64,000 nt of DNA from Allosediminivita sp964397775 (GCA_964397775.1 CAYNKL010000003.1:5578-69577); one strand, 5' to 3'. Positions 51,800 through 61,407 are shown, numbered from the stretch's first letter. A program made the numbers and translations. The notes: generated by a model from the letters alone, not told the origin.

Positions 51800-52755
51800 A
51801 ATGTCTGATCGTCCAGCCCGTCCATGAAGAGGGCCTCGCACTGCTGCGCCGGAACGGGATCGAGCCGGTTTTCTGCGAGACACCGGATGCCGAGGGCATC
51901 GCGCGGGCGGTGCCGGGCTGCGATGCGGCGATCACGCGGGATGCCGGGTTTCCGCGCGCGGCCTTCGAGGCCGCCGACCGACTGCGTGTTGTCGTGGTCC
52001 ATGGCACCGGCCACAATGCGGTCGACAAGGAAGCCGCCGTCGAACGCGGGGTTCTTGTCGCCAATACGCCCGGAGCCAATGCGCAGTCGGTGGCGGAACT
52101 GACACTCGGGCTGGCGCTTGCGCTTGCCCGGGGCGTGCCCGGTGCCGACCGCTGGGAGCGCGAGGGACGGCGCGGGTTCCGCGAGTCGATCAGCTTTTCC
52201 GAGCTTTCGGGCAAGACGCTGCTGGTTTTCGGCTGGGGCAATATCGGGCGGCGTTTCGGGCATATGGCCTCGGCGGCCCTTGGTATGCGGGTGCTGGTCC
52301 ATTCGCCCTCCACGCGGGACACCGGCGGGTTCGAGAAGATCGAGCGGCTGGAAGAGGCTCTGGCGCAGGCGGATCTCGTGACCCTACATGCGCCGGCTCG
52401 GCCCGAGACGCTGCATATGATCGACGCCGCCCGGCTTGCCGCGATGAAGCCCGGCGCGCATCTCGTGAACGTGGCCCGCGCAGAGCTGGTGGATGAGGCG
52501 GCGTTGGCCGAGGCGCTGCGCAGCGGCCACCTTGGCGGTGCGGCGCTCGACGTCTACAGCCACGATGCGCCGCAGGGGCCGCTTGCCGCGTTTTCCAACG
52601 TGATCTTCACACCGCATCTTGGCGGCACGACCGAGGAGGCGCTGCGCCGCGTAGCTGTGGGGGCCGCGGGCCACGTGGTCACGGCGCTGACCGGCGGGGT
52701 GCCTGAGACCGTGGTGACCCCGGTTGCGGGCGGCATGCGGAAGGCCCGCGCATGA
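51796..52755 (+). CDS. D-2-hydroxyacid dehydrogenase (NAD-dependent)
   Basis: 319 residues. NAD-binding Rossmann motif LLVFGWGNIGRRFG, catalytic Arg in NVARAELVDEAAL, Glu near the SHDAPQGPL segment region, and the general-base His in IFTPHLGGTTEEAL. These enzymes interconvert 2-keto acids and D-2-hydroxy acids; the precise acid is unknown. It sits between two GntR regulators, overlapping each by 4 nt. Confidence 0.92.
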   Translation: MKCLIVQPVHEEGLALLRRNGIEPVFCETPDAEGIARAVPGCDAAITRDAGFPRAAFEAADRLRVVVVHGTGHNAVDKEAAVERGVLVANTPGANAQSVAELTLGLALALARGVPGADRWEREGRRGFRESISFSELSGKTLLVFGWGNIGRRFGHMASAALGMRVLVHSPSTRDTGGFEKIERLEEALAQADLVTLHAPARPETLHMIDAARLAAMKPGAHLVNVARAELVDEAALAEALRSGHLGGAALDVYSHDAPQGPLAAFSNVIFTPHLGGTTEEALRRVAVGAAGHVVTALTGGVPETVVTPVAGGMRKARA

Positions 52756-53387
52756 GTGCCGCAACGCTTTCGGATACCGCCTACGAGAAGATGCGGGACG
52801 ACATCACCTCGGGCCGCATCCCGGGCGAGACGGTGCTGTCGGAACGTGCCCTGACCGAGACGCTGGGTGTGTCGCGCACACCGCTTCGGGTCGCGCTGTC
52901 GCGGCTCGAGAAGGAAGGCATGGTCGACCGGCTGAGCAACGGCGCCGTGCTTGTGCGGTCGGTCTCGGTGGAGCAGCTGTTGCAGATCCTCCACCTTCGG
53001 CGCCAGCTCGAGACCGCCGCCGCGCGGCGTGCGGCGCGGAACGGCCCGACCGCCTCCCTCAAGGCGTTGCGCGACAGGATGCAGGCGCTGGCCGAGGGCG
53101 CGGAGGTGAGCTTTGATGTCTTCTGGCAGGACGACGGCGCCTTTCACCGGGCCGTGGCCGAGGCGGCTGGCCTGACGATCCTGCCGGCGATCCTCGACGA
53201 GCAGCGCGGCATTGCCCGCCGGTCGGCGCTCACGCGCGCCAACGACAGCTTCGTCGTCCAGGCCGCCGAGCACGTGGCCATCGCCGACGTGATCGCCGCG
53301 CAAGACGAGGAGGCAGCCGCCACGCTCATGGCGGATCATTTCGAGAACGTGCGCGCGCGCTTTCTGGGGTCCTTCACCGGGACCTGA
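52752..53387 (+). CDS. second GntR-family regulator, FCD domain
   Basis: 211 residues. Winged helix (RIPGETVLSERALTETLGVS then RTPLRVALSRLEKEG) and FCD domain (LHLRRQLETAAARRAARNG, DDGAFHRAVAEAAG, AAEHVAIADVIAAQDEE). It is a different subtype from the regulator at 51134-51799. The ATG overlaps the dehydrogenase stop. Two GntR proteins in one short operon suggests control by two metabolites or of two promoters. Confidence 0.9.
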   Translation: MSAATLSDTAYEKMRDDITSGRIPGETVLSERALTETLGVSRTPLRVALSRLEKEGMVDRLSNGAVLVRSVSVEQLLQILHLRRQLETAAARRAARNGPTASLKALRDRMQALAEGAEVSFDVFWQDDGAFHRAVAEAAGLTILPAILDEQRGIARRSALTRANDSFVVQAAEHVAIADVIAAQDEEAAATLMADHFENVRARFLGSFTGT

Positions 53388-53431
53388 GGCGCGCACGCAG
53401 AGCAGGAATCACCAACAGAAACGGAAAAGAC

Positions 53432-53845
53432 ATGAAATCCCTCTTTCACCTCGCCATCCATGTGACCGACCTCGACGAGACGCGCGCCTTCTACGGCGAC
53501 GTGCTCGGCTGCTCAGAGGGACGCTCGACCGACACATGGGTCGATTTCGACTTCTTCGGCCACCAGCTGTCGTTCCACCTCGGCACGCCGTTCAAGACCA
53601 CGCGCACCGGCAAGGTCGGCGATCACATGGTGATGATGCCGCACATGGGCGCCGCGCTGCACCTGGATGACTGGAAGGCGCTGGCCGAACGGCTCGAGGC
53701 CAAGGGCGTGGAGTTCGACATTCCCCCGGTGATCCGCTTCGAGGGCGAGCCCGGCGAGCAGCGGACGATGTTCTTCTTCGACCCCTCCGGCAATCCGATC
53801 GAGATCAAGGGCTTTGCGGACTTCGAGGGCCTGTTCGCGTCCTGA
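53432..53845 (+). CDS. small VOC-family protein
   Basis: 137 residues with the single-module-pair VOC fold: FHLAIHVTDLDETRAFYGDV (metal His), FGHQLSFHLGTPF (second His), and MFFFDPSGNPIEIKGFAD (metal Glu). Likely a metal-dependent isomerase, lyase or dioxygenase of glyoxalase/YraH type; the substrate is unknown. It follows the second GntR gene by 44 nt and ends the cluster before a hairpin terminator. Confidence 0.88.
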   Translation: MKSLFHLAIHVTDLDETRAFYGDVLGCSEGRSTDTWVDFDFFGHQLSFHLGTPFKTTRTGKVGDHMVMMPHMGAALHLDDWKALAERLEAKGVEFDIPPVIRFEGEPGEQRTMFFFDPSGNPIEIKGFADFEGLFAS

Positions 53846-53860
53846 CGCTGAAAAACGTGC

Positions 53861-53882
53861 CCCCCGGCCGGTTGGCCGGGGG
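53861..53882 (+). terminator. terminator-like hairpin after the VOC gene
   Basis: CCCCCGGCC / GGCCGGGGG, 9 bp with a GGTT loop, 15 nt past the stop, followed by CCGTGCTTTG. The stem is strong and the U-tract weak. Confidence 0.65.
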
Positions 53883-54060
53883 CCGTGCTTTGCCGGGCGG
53901 TGCCGCGTTCTTGTGCGCTCGTCGGTTTCCCTAGTGTCAAAGCCGGAGATTATCACGGGGGGTCACTTGACGCCCTCGTGAAACGCAGCGCAGTGTCCAA
54001 CCAATACCGATTTGGTTGCGCCTGTGGTTCAGCAGCGCCGACCGGACCGAGAGGGAACGG

Positions 54061-55053
54061 ATGACCGAAACTGCGCCACCGCTGCTGGAAATCGAGGGGC
54101 TGACCTTTGGCTTTCGCAATCAGTCGGCGAACCTTGTCGATGGGGTGAGCCTGTCGCTCGGGCGGAACGAAACGCTCTGCATCGTGGGCGAATCCGGGTG
54201 CGGCAAGTCGGTGACGGCGCTGTCGCTCATGGGGCTTCTTCCGCCGGATGCCGTGCGGATCGACAGCGGAACGGTTACCTTCGAGGGCGAGGCCATCGAC
54301 GCGGGCGACTTTGCGCGCCTGTCACGGCTGCGCGGCGACCGGATGGCGATGATCTTCCAGGAGCCCATGACCTCGCTGAACCCGGCCTTCCGGATCGGCA
54401 ACCAGATCACCGAGGCCGTGCGCCATCACCGCGGCGGCAGCGAGGCCGAGGCGCGCGAGCGGGCGCTCGAAGCCCTGGAGAAGGTGGGAATTCCGGCGGC
54501 GCGGCAGCGGCTGGACGAGTATCCGCATCAGCTGTCGGGCGGGATGCGTCAGCGGGTGATGATCGCCATGGCGTTGGTGAACGATCCCTCTGTGCTGATC
54601 GCGGACGAGCCGACCACCGCGCTCGACGTGACCGTGCAGGCGCAGATCCTCGACCTGATCGCGGACCTGCAAACGCGGTCGGGGATGGGCACGATCCTGA
54701 TCACCCATGACCTTGGCGTGGTGGCGCAGGTCGCCACGCGGGTGGCGGTGATGTATGCGGGCCGCATCGTCGAGATCGGCACCGCGCAGGAGATCTTCGA
54801 GGATCCCCAGCATCCCTACACCATCGGCCTCATGAGCTCCGTCCCGCGTCTAACGGGGCCGCGTCAGCGGCTGTCGACGGTGCCGGGCCTCGTGCCGACA
54901 CCGGATGGCATGCCCGAGGGGTGCCGCTTCTCGACCCGCTGTCCCTTTGCGCGGCCCGCCTGCCGCGAGGTGCCGAAGCTGGCGCCGGTCGCCGGCGAGC
55001 ACCGCGTCGCCTGCCATTATGCCCCCCTCGAGACGCGCCTGGAGGCCGGATGA
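54061..55053 (+). CDS. oligo/dipeptide ABC transporter ATPase (DppD type)
   Basis: 330 residues. Walker A VGESGCGKSVTAL, Q-loop IFQEPMTSLNP, signature LSGGMRQRVMIAMAL, Walker B VLIADEPTTALDVT and switch His LITHDLGVVAQ. The oligopeptide-type C-terminal extension with GCRFSTRCPFARPAC bears the cysteines that hold a 4Fe-4S cluster in some Dpp/Opp ATPases. GAGAGGGAACGG serves as ribosome site. First gene of a D-F-A-B-C peptide importer operon. Confidence 0.94.
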   Translation: MTETAPPLLEIEGLTFGFRNQSANLVDGVSLSLGRNETLCIVGESGCGKSVTALSLMGLLPPDAVRIDSGTVTFEGEAIDAGDFARLSRLRGDRMAMIFQEPMTSLNPAFRIGNQITEAVRHHRGGSEAEARERALEALEKVGIPAARQRLDEYPHQLSGGMRQRVMIAMALVNDPSVLIADEPTTALDVTVQAQILDLIADLQTRSGMGTILITHDLGVVAQVATRVAVMYAGRIVEIGTAQEIFEDPQHPYTIGLMSSVPRLTGPRQRLSTVPGLVPTPDGMPEGCRFSTRCPFARPACREVPKLAPVAGEHRVACHYAPLETRLEAG

Positions 55054-56132
55054 TGCGTGAAACCATCCTCGAAGCCGTGAACCTGCGGAAGCACTTTCGC
55101 AGCGGTGGCGGTCTTGGCCGGACGGCGAATACCGTGCGTGCCGTCGATGGCGTGTCGCTCGAGGTGAAGAGGGGCGAGACATTCGCCATCGTCGGGGAGT
55201 CCGGCTGTGGGAAATCCACGCTGGCGCGGCTGCTGATGCGGCTGCTCGATCCGACCGAGGGCGACGTGCTGTTCGACGGGCGATCCATCGCCGGATTGCG
55301 CGGGCGGACGCTGCGCGATTTGCGCCGCGACATGCAGTTCGTCTTCCAGGACCCGTTCAGTTCTCTGAACCCGCGCATGACCGTGGGCAAGCTGGTGGGC
55401 GAGCCGCTGGAGACCCATGCGCCCGAGCTTTCGGCGCGCGAGCGGCGCGCCAAGGTGGCCGAGCTACTGGGCCGCGTCGGCCTGCGTGCCGAGCATGCGG
55501 GCCGCTATCCGCACGAGTTCTCGGGCGGGCAGCGGCAGCGGATCGGGATTGCGCGGGCGCTGGCCTCGGGTCCGAGGCTGATCATCGGCGACGAGCCGGT
55601 CAGCGCGCTGGACGTCAGCGTTCAGGCGCAGGTGATCAACCGGCTGCACGATCTCAAGGAAGAATTTGATCTGACGCTTGTGATCATCGCCCATGACCTG
55701 GCCGTGATCCGCCACATGAGCGACCGGGTTGCGGTGATGTACCTTGGCCAGATCGTCGAGACGGGACCGTCCGAACAGGTCTTCGCGAACCCGCGCCATC
55801 CCTACACGCGGGCGCTGCTCTCGGCGGTACCGGAGCCCGTCTACGGGCGGGCGCATGACCGCATGGCGCTCAAGGGCGAGACGCCCAGCCCATCCGCGCC
55901 CCCGGAGGGCTGCCGCTTTCACACGCGCTGTCCCTTCGCCACCGAAGAGTGCCGCACGCGCGTGCCCGAGATGCGCGAACTGGCTCCGGGGCAGGGCGCC
56001 GCCTGTCACCATGCCGAGAAAATCGCCGCCGAACACGGATCGCCCGTGGCGGTCACGGGATCGGGGCGGAGCGAGGGCGCCGAGCGGCGTTTTGCCATGT
56101 ATGCCGAGGCGATCGCGGACCGCGGCGCCTGA
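55050..56132 (+). CDS. oligo/dipeptide ABC transporter ATPase (DppF type)
   Basis: 360 residues. Walker A VGESGCGKSTLARLL, Q-loop VFQDPFSSLNP, signature FSGGQRQRIGIARAL, Walker B LIIGDEPVSALDVS, and the C-terminal GCRFHTRCPFATEEC. A tail of roughly 45 residues after the family's usual end (from KIAAEHGSPVAV) is extra. It starts with ATGATG overlapping the previous stop. It pairs with the DppD-type ATPase in the heterodimer. Confidence 0.93.
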   Translation: MMRETILEAVNLRKHFRSGGGLGRTANTVRAVDGVSLEVKRGETFAIVGESGCGKSTLARLLMRLLDPTEGDVLFDGRSIAGLRGRTLRDLRRDMQFVFQDPFSSLNPRMTVGKLVGEPLETHAPELSARERRAKVAELLGRVGLRAEHAGRYPHEFSGGQRQRIGIARALASGPRLIIGDEPVSALDVSVQAQVINRLHDLKEEFDLTLVIIAHDLAVIRHMSDRVAVMYLGQIVETGPSEQVFANPRHPYTRALLSAVPEPVYGRAHDRMALKGETPSPSAPPEGCRFHTRCPFATEECRTRVPEMRELAPGQGAACHHAEKIAAEHGSPVAVTGSGRSEGAERRFAMYAEAIADRGA

Positions 56133-56191
56133 ACCGACCAACCAACGCACGGCGACCAACGCCGTCCTGACTGCAACAGAGAGGATCTCTT

Positions 56192-57700
56192 ATGCTACGA
56201 AAACTATCGCTCACCGCCATCCTGCTTGGCGCCACCGCCGTAGGGGCCCAGGCTCAGGATCTGCGCATCGCGCTGCAATCGGATGCCGACGTGCTCGACC
56301 CCGATCAGTCGCGGACCTTCGTCGGCCGGATCGTCTACACCGCGCTTTGCGACAAGCTGGTGGACATCACGCCCGAGCTCGACCTCATTCCGCAGCTTGC
56401 CACCGACTGGTCCTGGAACGAGGACCAGACCGAGCTAACCATGCAGCTGCGCGAGGGCGTGACCTTCCATGACGGCGAGCCCTTCAACGCCGAGGCGGTC
56501 GCCTACAACATCAACCGCAGCCAGACGCTCGAGGAAAGCCGCCGCAAGTCCGAGGTTGCCTCGATCACCGGGACCGAGGTCACCGGCGAATACGAGATCA
56601 AGATCAGCCTCGCGCAGCCCGACGCGACGTTGCTGGCACAGTTCGCCGACCGCGCCGGCATGATGATCTCGCCGGCCGCAGCCGAAGAGGCGGGTGCCGA
56701 TTTCGGTTTGAACCCGGTCTGCTCGGGGCCTTTTGCCTTCGACAACCGTGTGGCACAGGACCGGATCGTGCTGACCAAGTTCGACGACTACTGGAACGCG
56801 GACGAGATCAACTTCGACAGCGTGACCTACCTGCCCATCCCGGACAACACCGTGCGCTTCGCCAACCTCCAGTCGGGCGACGTGGACATCATCGACCGTC
56901 TTGCCGCCACCGACCTTGAGCAGGCGGAAAGTGCATCCGACATCGAGGTCGCGAGCGCGGTTTCGCTGGGCTACCAGGGCATGACGATCAACGTCGGCAA
57001 CGGCGATCGTGCCGACAGCCCGATCGGCCAGAACCCGAAAGTGCGTCAGGCGCTCAGCCTCGCCATCGACCGCAATGCCCTGAACCAGGTCGTCTTCAAC
57101 GGCGCCTTTGCCCCGGGCAACCAGTCCTTCCCGCCGAACTCGCCCTGGTACGATCAGGACCACCCGATCCCCGAGCGTGACGTCGAGGCGGCCAAGGCGC
57201 TGCTGGCCGAGGCCGGTTTCGAGGACGGCGTGACCGTCGAGGTGCAGGCCCCCAACAGCCCGGTGCCGCAGCAGGTGATGCAGGTCGTGCAGGCCATGGC
57301 CGCCGAGGCGGGGATCACCATCGAGATCACCTCGAAGGAATTCGCCACGATGCTGCAGGACCAGTCGGCCGGTGACTACATGGCAAGCCAGGTGGGCTGG
57401 TCGGGTCGCGTCGATCCCGACGGCAACATCCACCAGTTCATGACCACCGACGGCGGCATCAACGACTCCGGCTATTCCAACCCGGAGGTGGACGAGCTGC
57501 TCGACAAGGCGCGGACCACGACCGACACCGCGGAGCGCAAGCAGTACTACGATCAGGCGCGCGACATCCTCGTCGAAGATCTGCCGATCATCTACCTCTA
57601 CCACCAGACCTGGATCTGGGGCCTGCGCGACGCCGTCTCCGGCTTCACGCCTTACCCCGACGGCATGATCCGTCTCGAAGGCGTGAGCCTCGAGGACTGA
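56192..57700 (+). CDS. family-5 peptide-type ABC substrate-binding protein
   Basis: 502 residues with a Sec signal peptide (KLSLTAILLGATAVGAQA). Family-5 (DppA/OppA) landmarks are LDPDQSRTFVGRIVYTALCD, the FHDGEPFNAEAVAYNIN motif, GYQGMTINVGNGD and VRQALSLAIDRNALNQV. Such proteins bind di- or oligopeptides, glutathione, opines or nickel. The neighbouring gamma-glutamyltransferase points to gamma-glutamyl compounds such as glutathione, an inference. GAGAGGATC upstream. It is followed by a strong hairpin before the permease genes. Confidence 0.93.
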   Translation: MLRKLSLTAILLGATAVGAQAQDLRIALQSDADVLDPDQSRTFVGRIVYTALCDKLVDITPELDLIPQLATDWSWNEDQTELTMQLREGVTFHDGEPFNAEAVAYNINRSQTLEESRRKSEVASITGTEVTGEYEIKISLAQPDATLLAQFADRAGMMISPAAAEEAGADFGLNPVCSGPFAFDNRVAQDRIVLTKFDDYWNADEINFDSVTYLPIPDNTVRFANLQSGDVDIIDRLAATDLEQAESASDIEVASAVSLGYQGMTINVGNGDRADSPIGQNPKVRQALSLAIDRNALNQVVFNGAFAPGNQSFPPNSPWYDQDHPIPERDVEAAKALLAEAGFEDGVTVEVQAPNSPVPQQVMQVVQAMAAEAGITIEITSKEFATMLQDQSAGDYMASQVGWSGRVDPDGNIHQFMTTDGGINDSGYSNPEVDELLDKARTTTDTAERKQYYDQARDILVEDLPIIYLYHQTWIWGLRDAVSGFTPYPDGMIRLEGVSLED

Positions 57701-57709
57701 TCCGCCATT

Positions 57710-57735
57710 CTCCGCGCCCCGACCGGGGCGCGGAG
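57710..57735 (+). other. intercistronic hairpin between binding-protein and permease genes
   Basis: A perfect 11-bp stem CTCCGCGCCCC / GGGGCGCGGAG with a GACC loop, 10 nt after the binding-protein stop and without a U-tract. Probably protects the upstream mRNA or limits read-through so that the binding protein is made in excess. Confidence 0.75.
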
Positions 57736-57766
57736 CCTTCGCCCACGTTCACCGAGGACATGCGCC

Positions 57767-58711
57767 ATGCTCGCCTTCATCGGTCGCCGACTGCTCGTCG
57801 CCATTCCGACGATCCTGCTGATCTCGGTCTTCGTCTTCCTGCTCCAGCAGCTTCTGCCGGGCGACCCGATCCTTGCCATGGCGGGGGAAGAGCGCGATCC
57901 GGCAACCATCGAATTCCTGCGCGAGAAATACGGGCTGAACGACCCGCTGCCGGTGCAGTACTTCAAGTGGATCGGTGGCGTGGTTCAGGGGGATCTCGGC
58001 ATTTCGCTGCGCACCAACCAGCCGGTGAGCGAGCTTCTGCTGCAGAAACTGCCGGTGACCATACAGCTTGCCGTGATGGCGCTGATCTTCGCGGTCGTGA
58101 TCGGCGTGCCGGCGGGCATCCTGTCTGCGGTCAAGAAAGGCACTGTCGTTGACTACGCCGCGAATGTCGTGGCGCTGTCGGGGCTTTCGATCCCGAACTT
58201 CTGGCTTGGCATCATGCTGATCCTGCTGGTTTCGGTGAAATGGGGGCTGCTGCCGGCCTCGGGCTACACGCCCCCGGGCGAGGATCTTGTCCGGTCGATC
58301 ACCACCATGCTGATGCCCGCCTTCGTGCTTGGCACGGCGCTGGCCGCGACGCTGATGCGCCACACGCGGTCGGCGATGCTGGGCGTGCTGAAATCCGATT
58401 ACGTGCGCACCGCGCGGGCGAAGGGGCTCTATGAACGGCGGGTGATCCTGCGCCATGCCTTCCGCAACGCGCTCGTCCCCATTGTCACGCTGACAGCACT
58501 TCTGTTTGGCGAACTGGTCGCGGGCGCCGTGCTGACCGAGCAGATCTTTACCATTCCGGGCTTCGGCAAGCTTGTGGTCGATGCCGTGTTCAACCGCGAC
58601 TACGCGGTGGTGCAGGGGATCGTGCTCTGCACGGCGGTCGGCTTCATCGTGATGAACCTGCTGGCCGACGCCGCTTACTTTGCCCTCAACCCGCGCCTGA
58701 GGAAGTCCTGA
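57767..58711 (+). CDS. peptide-type ABC transporter permease (DppB type)
   Basis: 314 residues with six helices. It opens with FIGRRLLVAIPTILLISVFV and LPGDPILAMAGEE as in DppB, and carries the EAA-like loop RTARAKGLYERRVILRHAFR and the ending FNRDYAVVQGIVL. GAGG lies 9 nt before the ATG at 57767. Its stop overlaps the next start by one base (TGATG). Confidence 0.94.
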   Translation: MLAFIGRRLLVAIPTILLISVFVFLLQQLLPGDPILAMAGEERDPATIEFLREKYGLNDPLPVQYFKWIGGVVQGDLGISLRTNQPVSELLLQKLPVTIQLAVMALIFAVVIGVPAGILSAVKKGTVVDYAANVVALSGLSIPNFWLGIMLILLVSVKWGLLPASGYTPPGEDLVRSITTMLMPAFVLGTALAATLMRHTRSAMLGVLKSDYVRTARAKGLYERRVILRHAFRNALVPIVTLTALLFGELVAGAVLTEQIFTIPGFGKLVVDAVFNRDYAVVQGIVLCTAVGFIVMNLLADAAYFALNPRLRKS

Positions 58712-59592
58712 TGGCCCATGTGTCCGACCCCGCGACCGCGGATTCCGTACTCGACGCCAAGCCCGAGAACCGGGTCTGGAAGAAGTTCCGCTCGCACCGC
58801 AGCGCGATGCTCGGCGGGTTCCTCGTGGCCTTCTTCGTGATCATCGCGGTGGCGGCCCCGATGCTTCCGATACAGGATCCGACGGCGACGTCCTGGTCGG
58901 CGGTGCGCGCGGCACCCTCGGCGGCGCATCCCTTCGGGACAGACGAGATCGGGCGGGACGTGCTGTCGCGGCTGATCTGGGGGGCGCAGGCCTCGCTCAT
59001 GGCCGGTGTGGTGTCGGTGGCCATCGCGCTCTGCTTCGGCGTGCCGCTGGGCATCGCGGCGGGCTATTTCGGCGGCTGGACCGATACGGTCATCTCGCGC
59101 TGCACCGAGGCGCTGCTGGCCGCGCCCTTCCTGATCCTCGCGATCGCGCTTGCGGCCTTTCTCGGGCCCTCGCTCGGCAATGCCATGATCGCCATCGGCC
59201 TGTCGGCGACGCCGATCTTCATCCGGCTGACGCGCGGGCAGGTGATCGCGGTGGCGGCCGAGGATTACGTCGAAAGCGCGCATGCCATCGGCCTGCCGAC
59301 GCGCAAAATTCTGACGCGCTACATCTTTCCCAACGTGCTGCCGCCGGTGCTGGTGCAGGCGACGCTGACCGTGGCGACGGCAATCATCGCCGAGGCATCG
59401 CTGTCCTTCCTCGGCCTTGGCCAACAGCCGCCGGCGCCGTCCTGGGGATCGATGCTCAACACCGCCAAGAACTTTCTCAACCAGGCGCCCTGGATGGCGC
59501 TCTGGCCCGGCATCGCGATCTTCCTTGTGGTGCTTGGCTTCAACCTTCTGGGCGACGGGCTGCGCGATGCGCTCGACCCTCGCGAAACCTGA
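58711..59592 (+). CDS. peptide-type ABC transporter permease (DppC type)
   Basis: 293 residues. The DppC N-terminal OppC_N segment (WKKFRSHRSAMLGGFLVAFF) is followed by HPFGTDEIGRDVLSRLIWGA, the family signature, and the EAA loop YVESAHAIGLPTRKILTRYI. The C-terminus NLLGDGLRDALDPRE is standard. Partner of the DppB-type permease. Confidence 0.95.
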   Translation: MAHVSDPATADSVLDAKPENRVWKKFRSHRSAMLGGFLVAFFVIIAVAAPMLPIQDPTATSWSAVRAAPSAAHPFGTDEIGRDVLSRLIWGAQASLMAGVVSVAIALCFGVPLGIAAGYFGGWTDTVISRCTEALLAAPFLILAIALAAFLGPSLGNAMIAIGLSATPIFIRLTRGQVIAVAAEDYVESAHAIGLPTRKILTRYIFPNVLPPVLVQATLTVATAIIAEASLSFLGLGQQPPAPSWGSMLNTAKNFLNQAPWMALWPGIAIFLVVLGFNLLGDGLRDALDPRET

Positions 59593-59610
59593 CAGACGAA
59601 CGAGAGACGT

Positions 59611-61407
59611 ATGACCGACTTTACCACCCGCCCCGAGATCCGCGGCACCTTCGGGACCGTGACCTCGACCCACTGGATCGCCTCCGCGGTCGGGATGAGC
59701 ATCCTCGAAAAGGGCGGCAATGCCTTCGACGCCGCCGTGGCGACGGGGCTTGTCCTGCAGGTGGTGGAGCCGCACCTGAACGGTCCGGCGGGCGACCTGC
59801 CGGCACTGTTTCACGCGGTGGGCAAGGGCGGAACGCAGGTTCTTGCCGCCCAGGGGCCGGCGCCTGCCGGCGCGACGCTGGAGCATTATCGCAAGGAGCT
59901 TGGCGGCGAACACGCGCTGATCCCGGGCTCGGGCCTGCTCGCCACGGTCATTCCGGGCGCCTTCGACGGCTGGATGCTGATGCTGCGCGACTACGGCACG
60001 ATGGAGCCGTCCGAGGTGATGGCACCCGCCATCGATTACGCCCGCGACGGCCACCCGCTGCTGCCGCGCGTCGCGGACCAGATCGCGGGGCTTGCCGAGT
60101 ATTTCGCCGAGCACTGGCCGACCTCGCATGCCACATGGTGTCCGGACGGCACGCTGCCGCAGGCGCAGGCGCTCTTCCGCAACCCTGACCTCGCCGCCAC
60201 CTACCAGCGGCTTGCGGATGCCGCGGAGGGCGAAAGCCGCGAGGCGAGGATCGATGCCGTGCGCGCGGCTTGGTCCGAGGGCTTCGTCGCCGAAGCCATC
60301 GACAGCTATCTGACCGATGCCGAGGTCATGGATGTCTCGGAAAGCCGTCACCGCGGCGTGCTGACCAAGGCCGACATGGCGGGCTGGCAGGCGCGGGTCG
60401 AGACGCCGCTTTCCATCGACTACCACGGCTGGCGCGTGTCCAAGACCCAGAGCTGGAGCCAGGGACCGGTGCTTCTGCAGGCGCTCCAGATCCTCAAGAA
60501 CTTCGACCTCGCCGCCATGGACCCGCTGGGCGCGGACTTCGTTCATACGGTGATCGAGGCGATGAAGCTCGCCTATGCGGACCGCGAGGCCTATTACGGC
60601 GATCCTGATCACACCGAGATCCCGATGGAGCACCTGCTGTGGGATGGCTACGGCGCCGAGCGTGCAAAGCTGATCTCGGACGAAGCCTCGACCGAGCAGC
60701 GCCCCGGTCGGGTGCCGGGGTTCGAGCACTGGGCAGATGCCGCCATCGCACGCGCCAGCCGGGACTACGGCGCAAGCCAGGTGATCGCGCAGGAGCCCAC
60801 CATGGCGCACCTGACCGACCGCAAGGGCGACACCGTGCACCTCGACGTCATCGACCGCTGGGGCAATGCCGTGGCTGCGACGCCCTCTGGCGGGTGGCTG
60901 CAGTCGAACCCGGTGGTGCCGGGCCTTGGCTTTCCGCTGAACTCGCGGGCCCAGATGTTCTGGCTCGAGGACGGTCAGCCGACAACGCTTGCCCCCGGAC
61001 GGCGCCCGCGCACCACGCTGACCCCCACAATCGCCGAGCGCGAGGACGGCGCGCTGCTGGCCTTCGGCACGCCGGGTGGCGACCAGCAGGATCAATGGCA
61101 GCTCATCTGGTTCCTGCGCTTCGTGCATCACGGGCTGGGCCTGCAGCAGGGCATGGACGCGCCGCTGTTCCATTCGCTGCACTTCCAGGCCTCGTTCTAC
61201 CCGCGCGCGGCGAAGCCCGCCGAGATGATGATCGAGCCGAACTTCGGCGAGGTGGTCATCGAGGATCTGCGCGGACGCGGGCACAAGGTGCAGGTTGCGC
61301 CAGAATGGTCGGTCGGGCGCCTGACCGCAGCCCTGCGCGAACCCGACGGGCTTCTGCGGTCGGCCGCGACCCCGCGGCTGATGCAGGCATACGCGGTGGG
61401 CCGCTGA
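59611..61407 (+). CDS. ggt: gamma-glutamyltransferase family hydrolase, cytosolic
   Basis: 598 residues, an Ntn-type self-cleaving enzyme. The nucleophile after cleavage should be Thr408 in KGDTVHLDVIDRWGNAVA, matching TTHYSVVD of E. coli GGT; GGNAFDAAVATGLVLQVVEPH and PGFPLNS-like GLGFPLNSRAQMF are also present. There is no signal peptide, unlike classical periplasmic GGT, so it acts after import by the preceding ABC system. It cleaves gamma-glutamyl bonds, for example of glutathione. The ATG lies 18 nt after the DppC stop; its stop overlaps the DUF1028 gene. Confidence 0.9.
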   Translation: MTDFTTRPEIRGTFGTVTSTHWIASAVGMSILEKGGNAFDAAVATGLVLQVVEPHLNGPAGDLPALFHAVGKGGTQVLAAQGPAPAGATLEHYRKELGGEHALIPGSGLLATVIPGAFDGWMLMLRDYGTMEPSEVMAPAIDYARDGHPLLPRVADQIAGLAEYFAEHWPTSHATWCPDGTLPQAQALFRNPDLAATYQRLADAAEGESREARIDAVRAAWSEGFVAEAIDSYLTDAEVMDVSESRHRGVLTKADMAGWQARVETPLSIDYHGWRVSKTQSWSQGPVLLQALQILKNFDLAAMDPLGADFVHTVIEAMKLAYADREAYYGDPDHTEIPMEHLLWDGYGAERAKLISDEASTEQRPGRVPGFEHWADAAIARASRDYGASQVIAQEPTMAHLTDRKGDTVHLDVIDRWGNAVAATPSGGWLQSNPVVPGLGFPLNSRAQMFWLEDGQPTTLAPGRRPRTTLTPTIAEREDGALLAFGTPGGDQQDQWQLIWFLRFVHHGLGLQQGMDAPLFHSLHFQASFYPRAAKPAEMMIEPNFGEVVIEDLRGRGHKVQVAPEWSVGRLTAALREPDGLLRSAATPRLMQAYAVGR

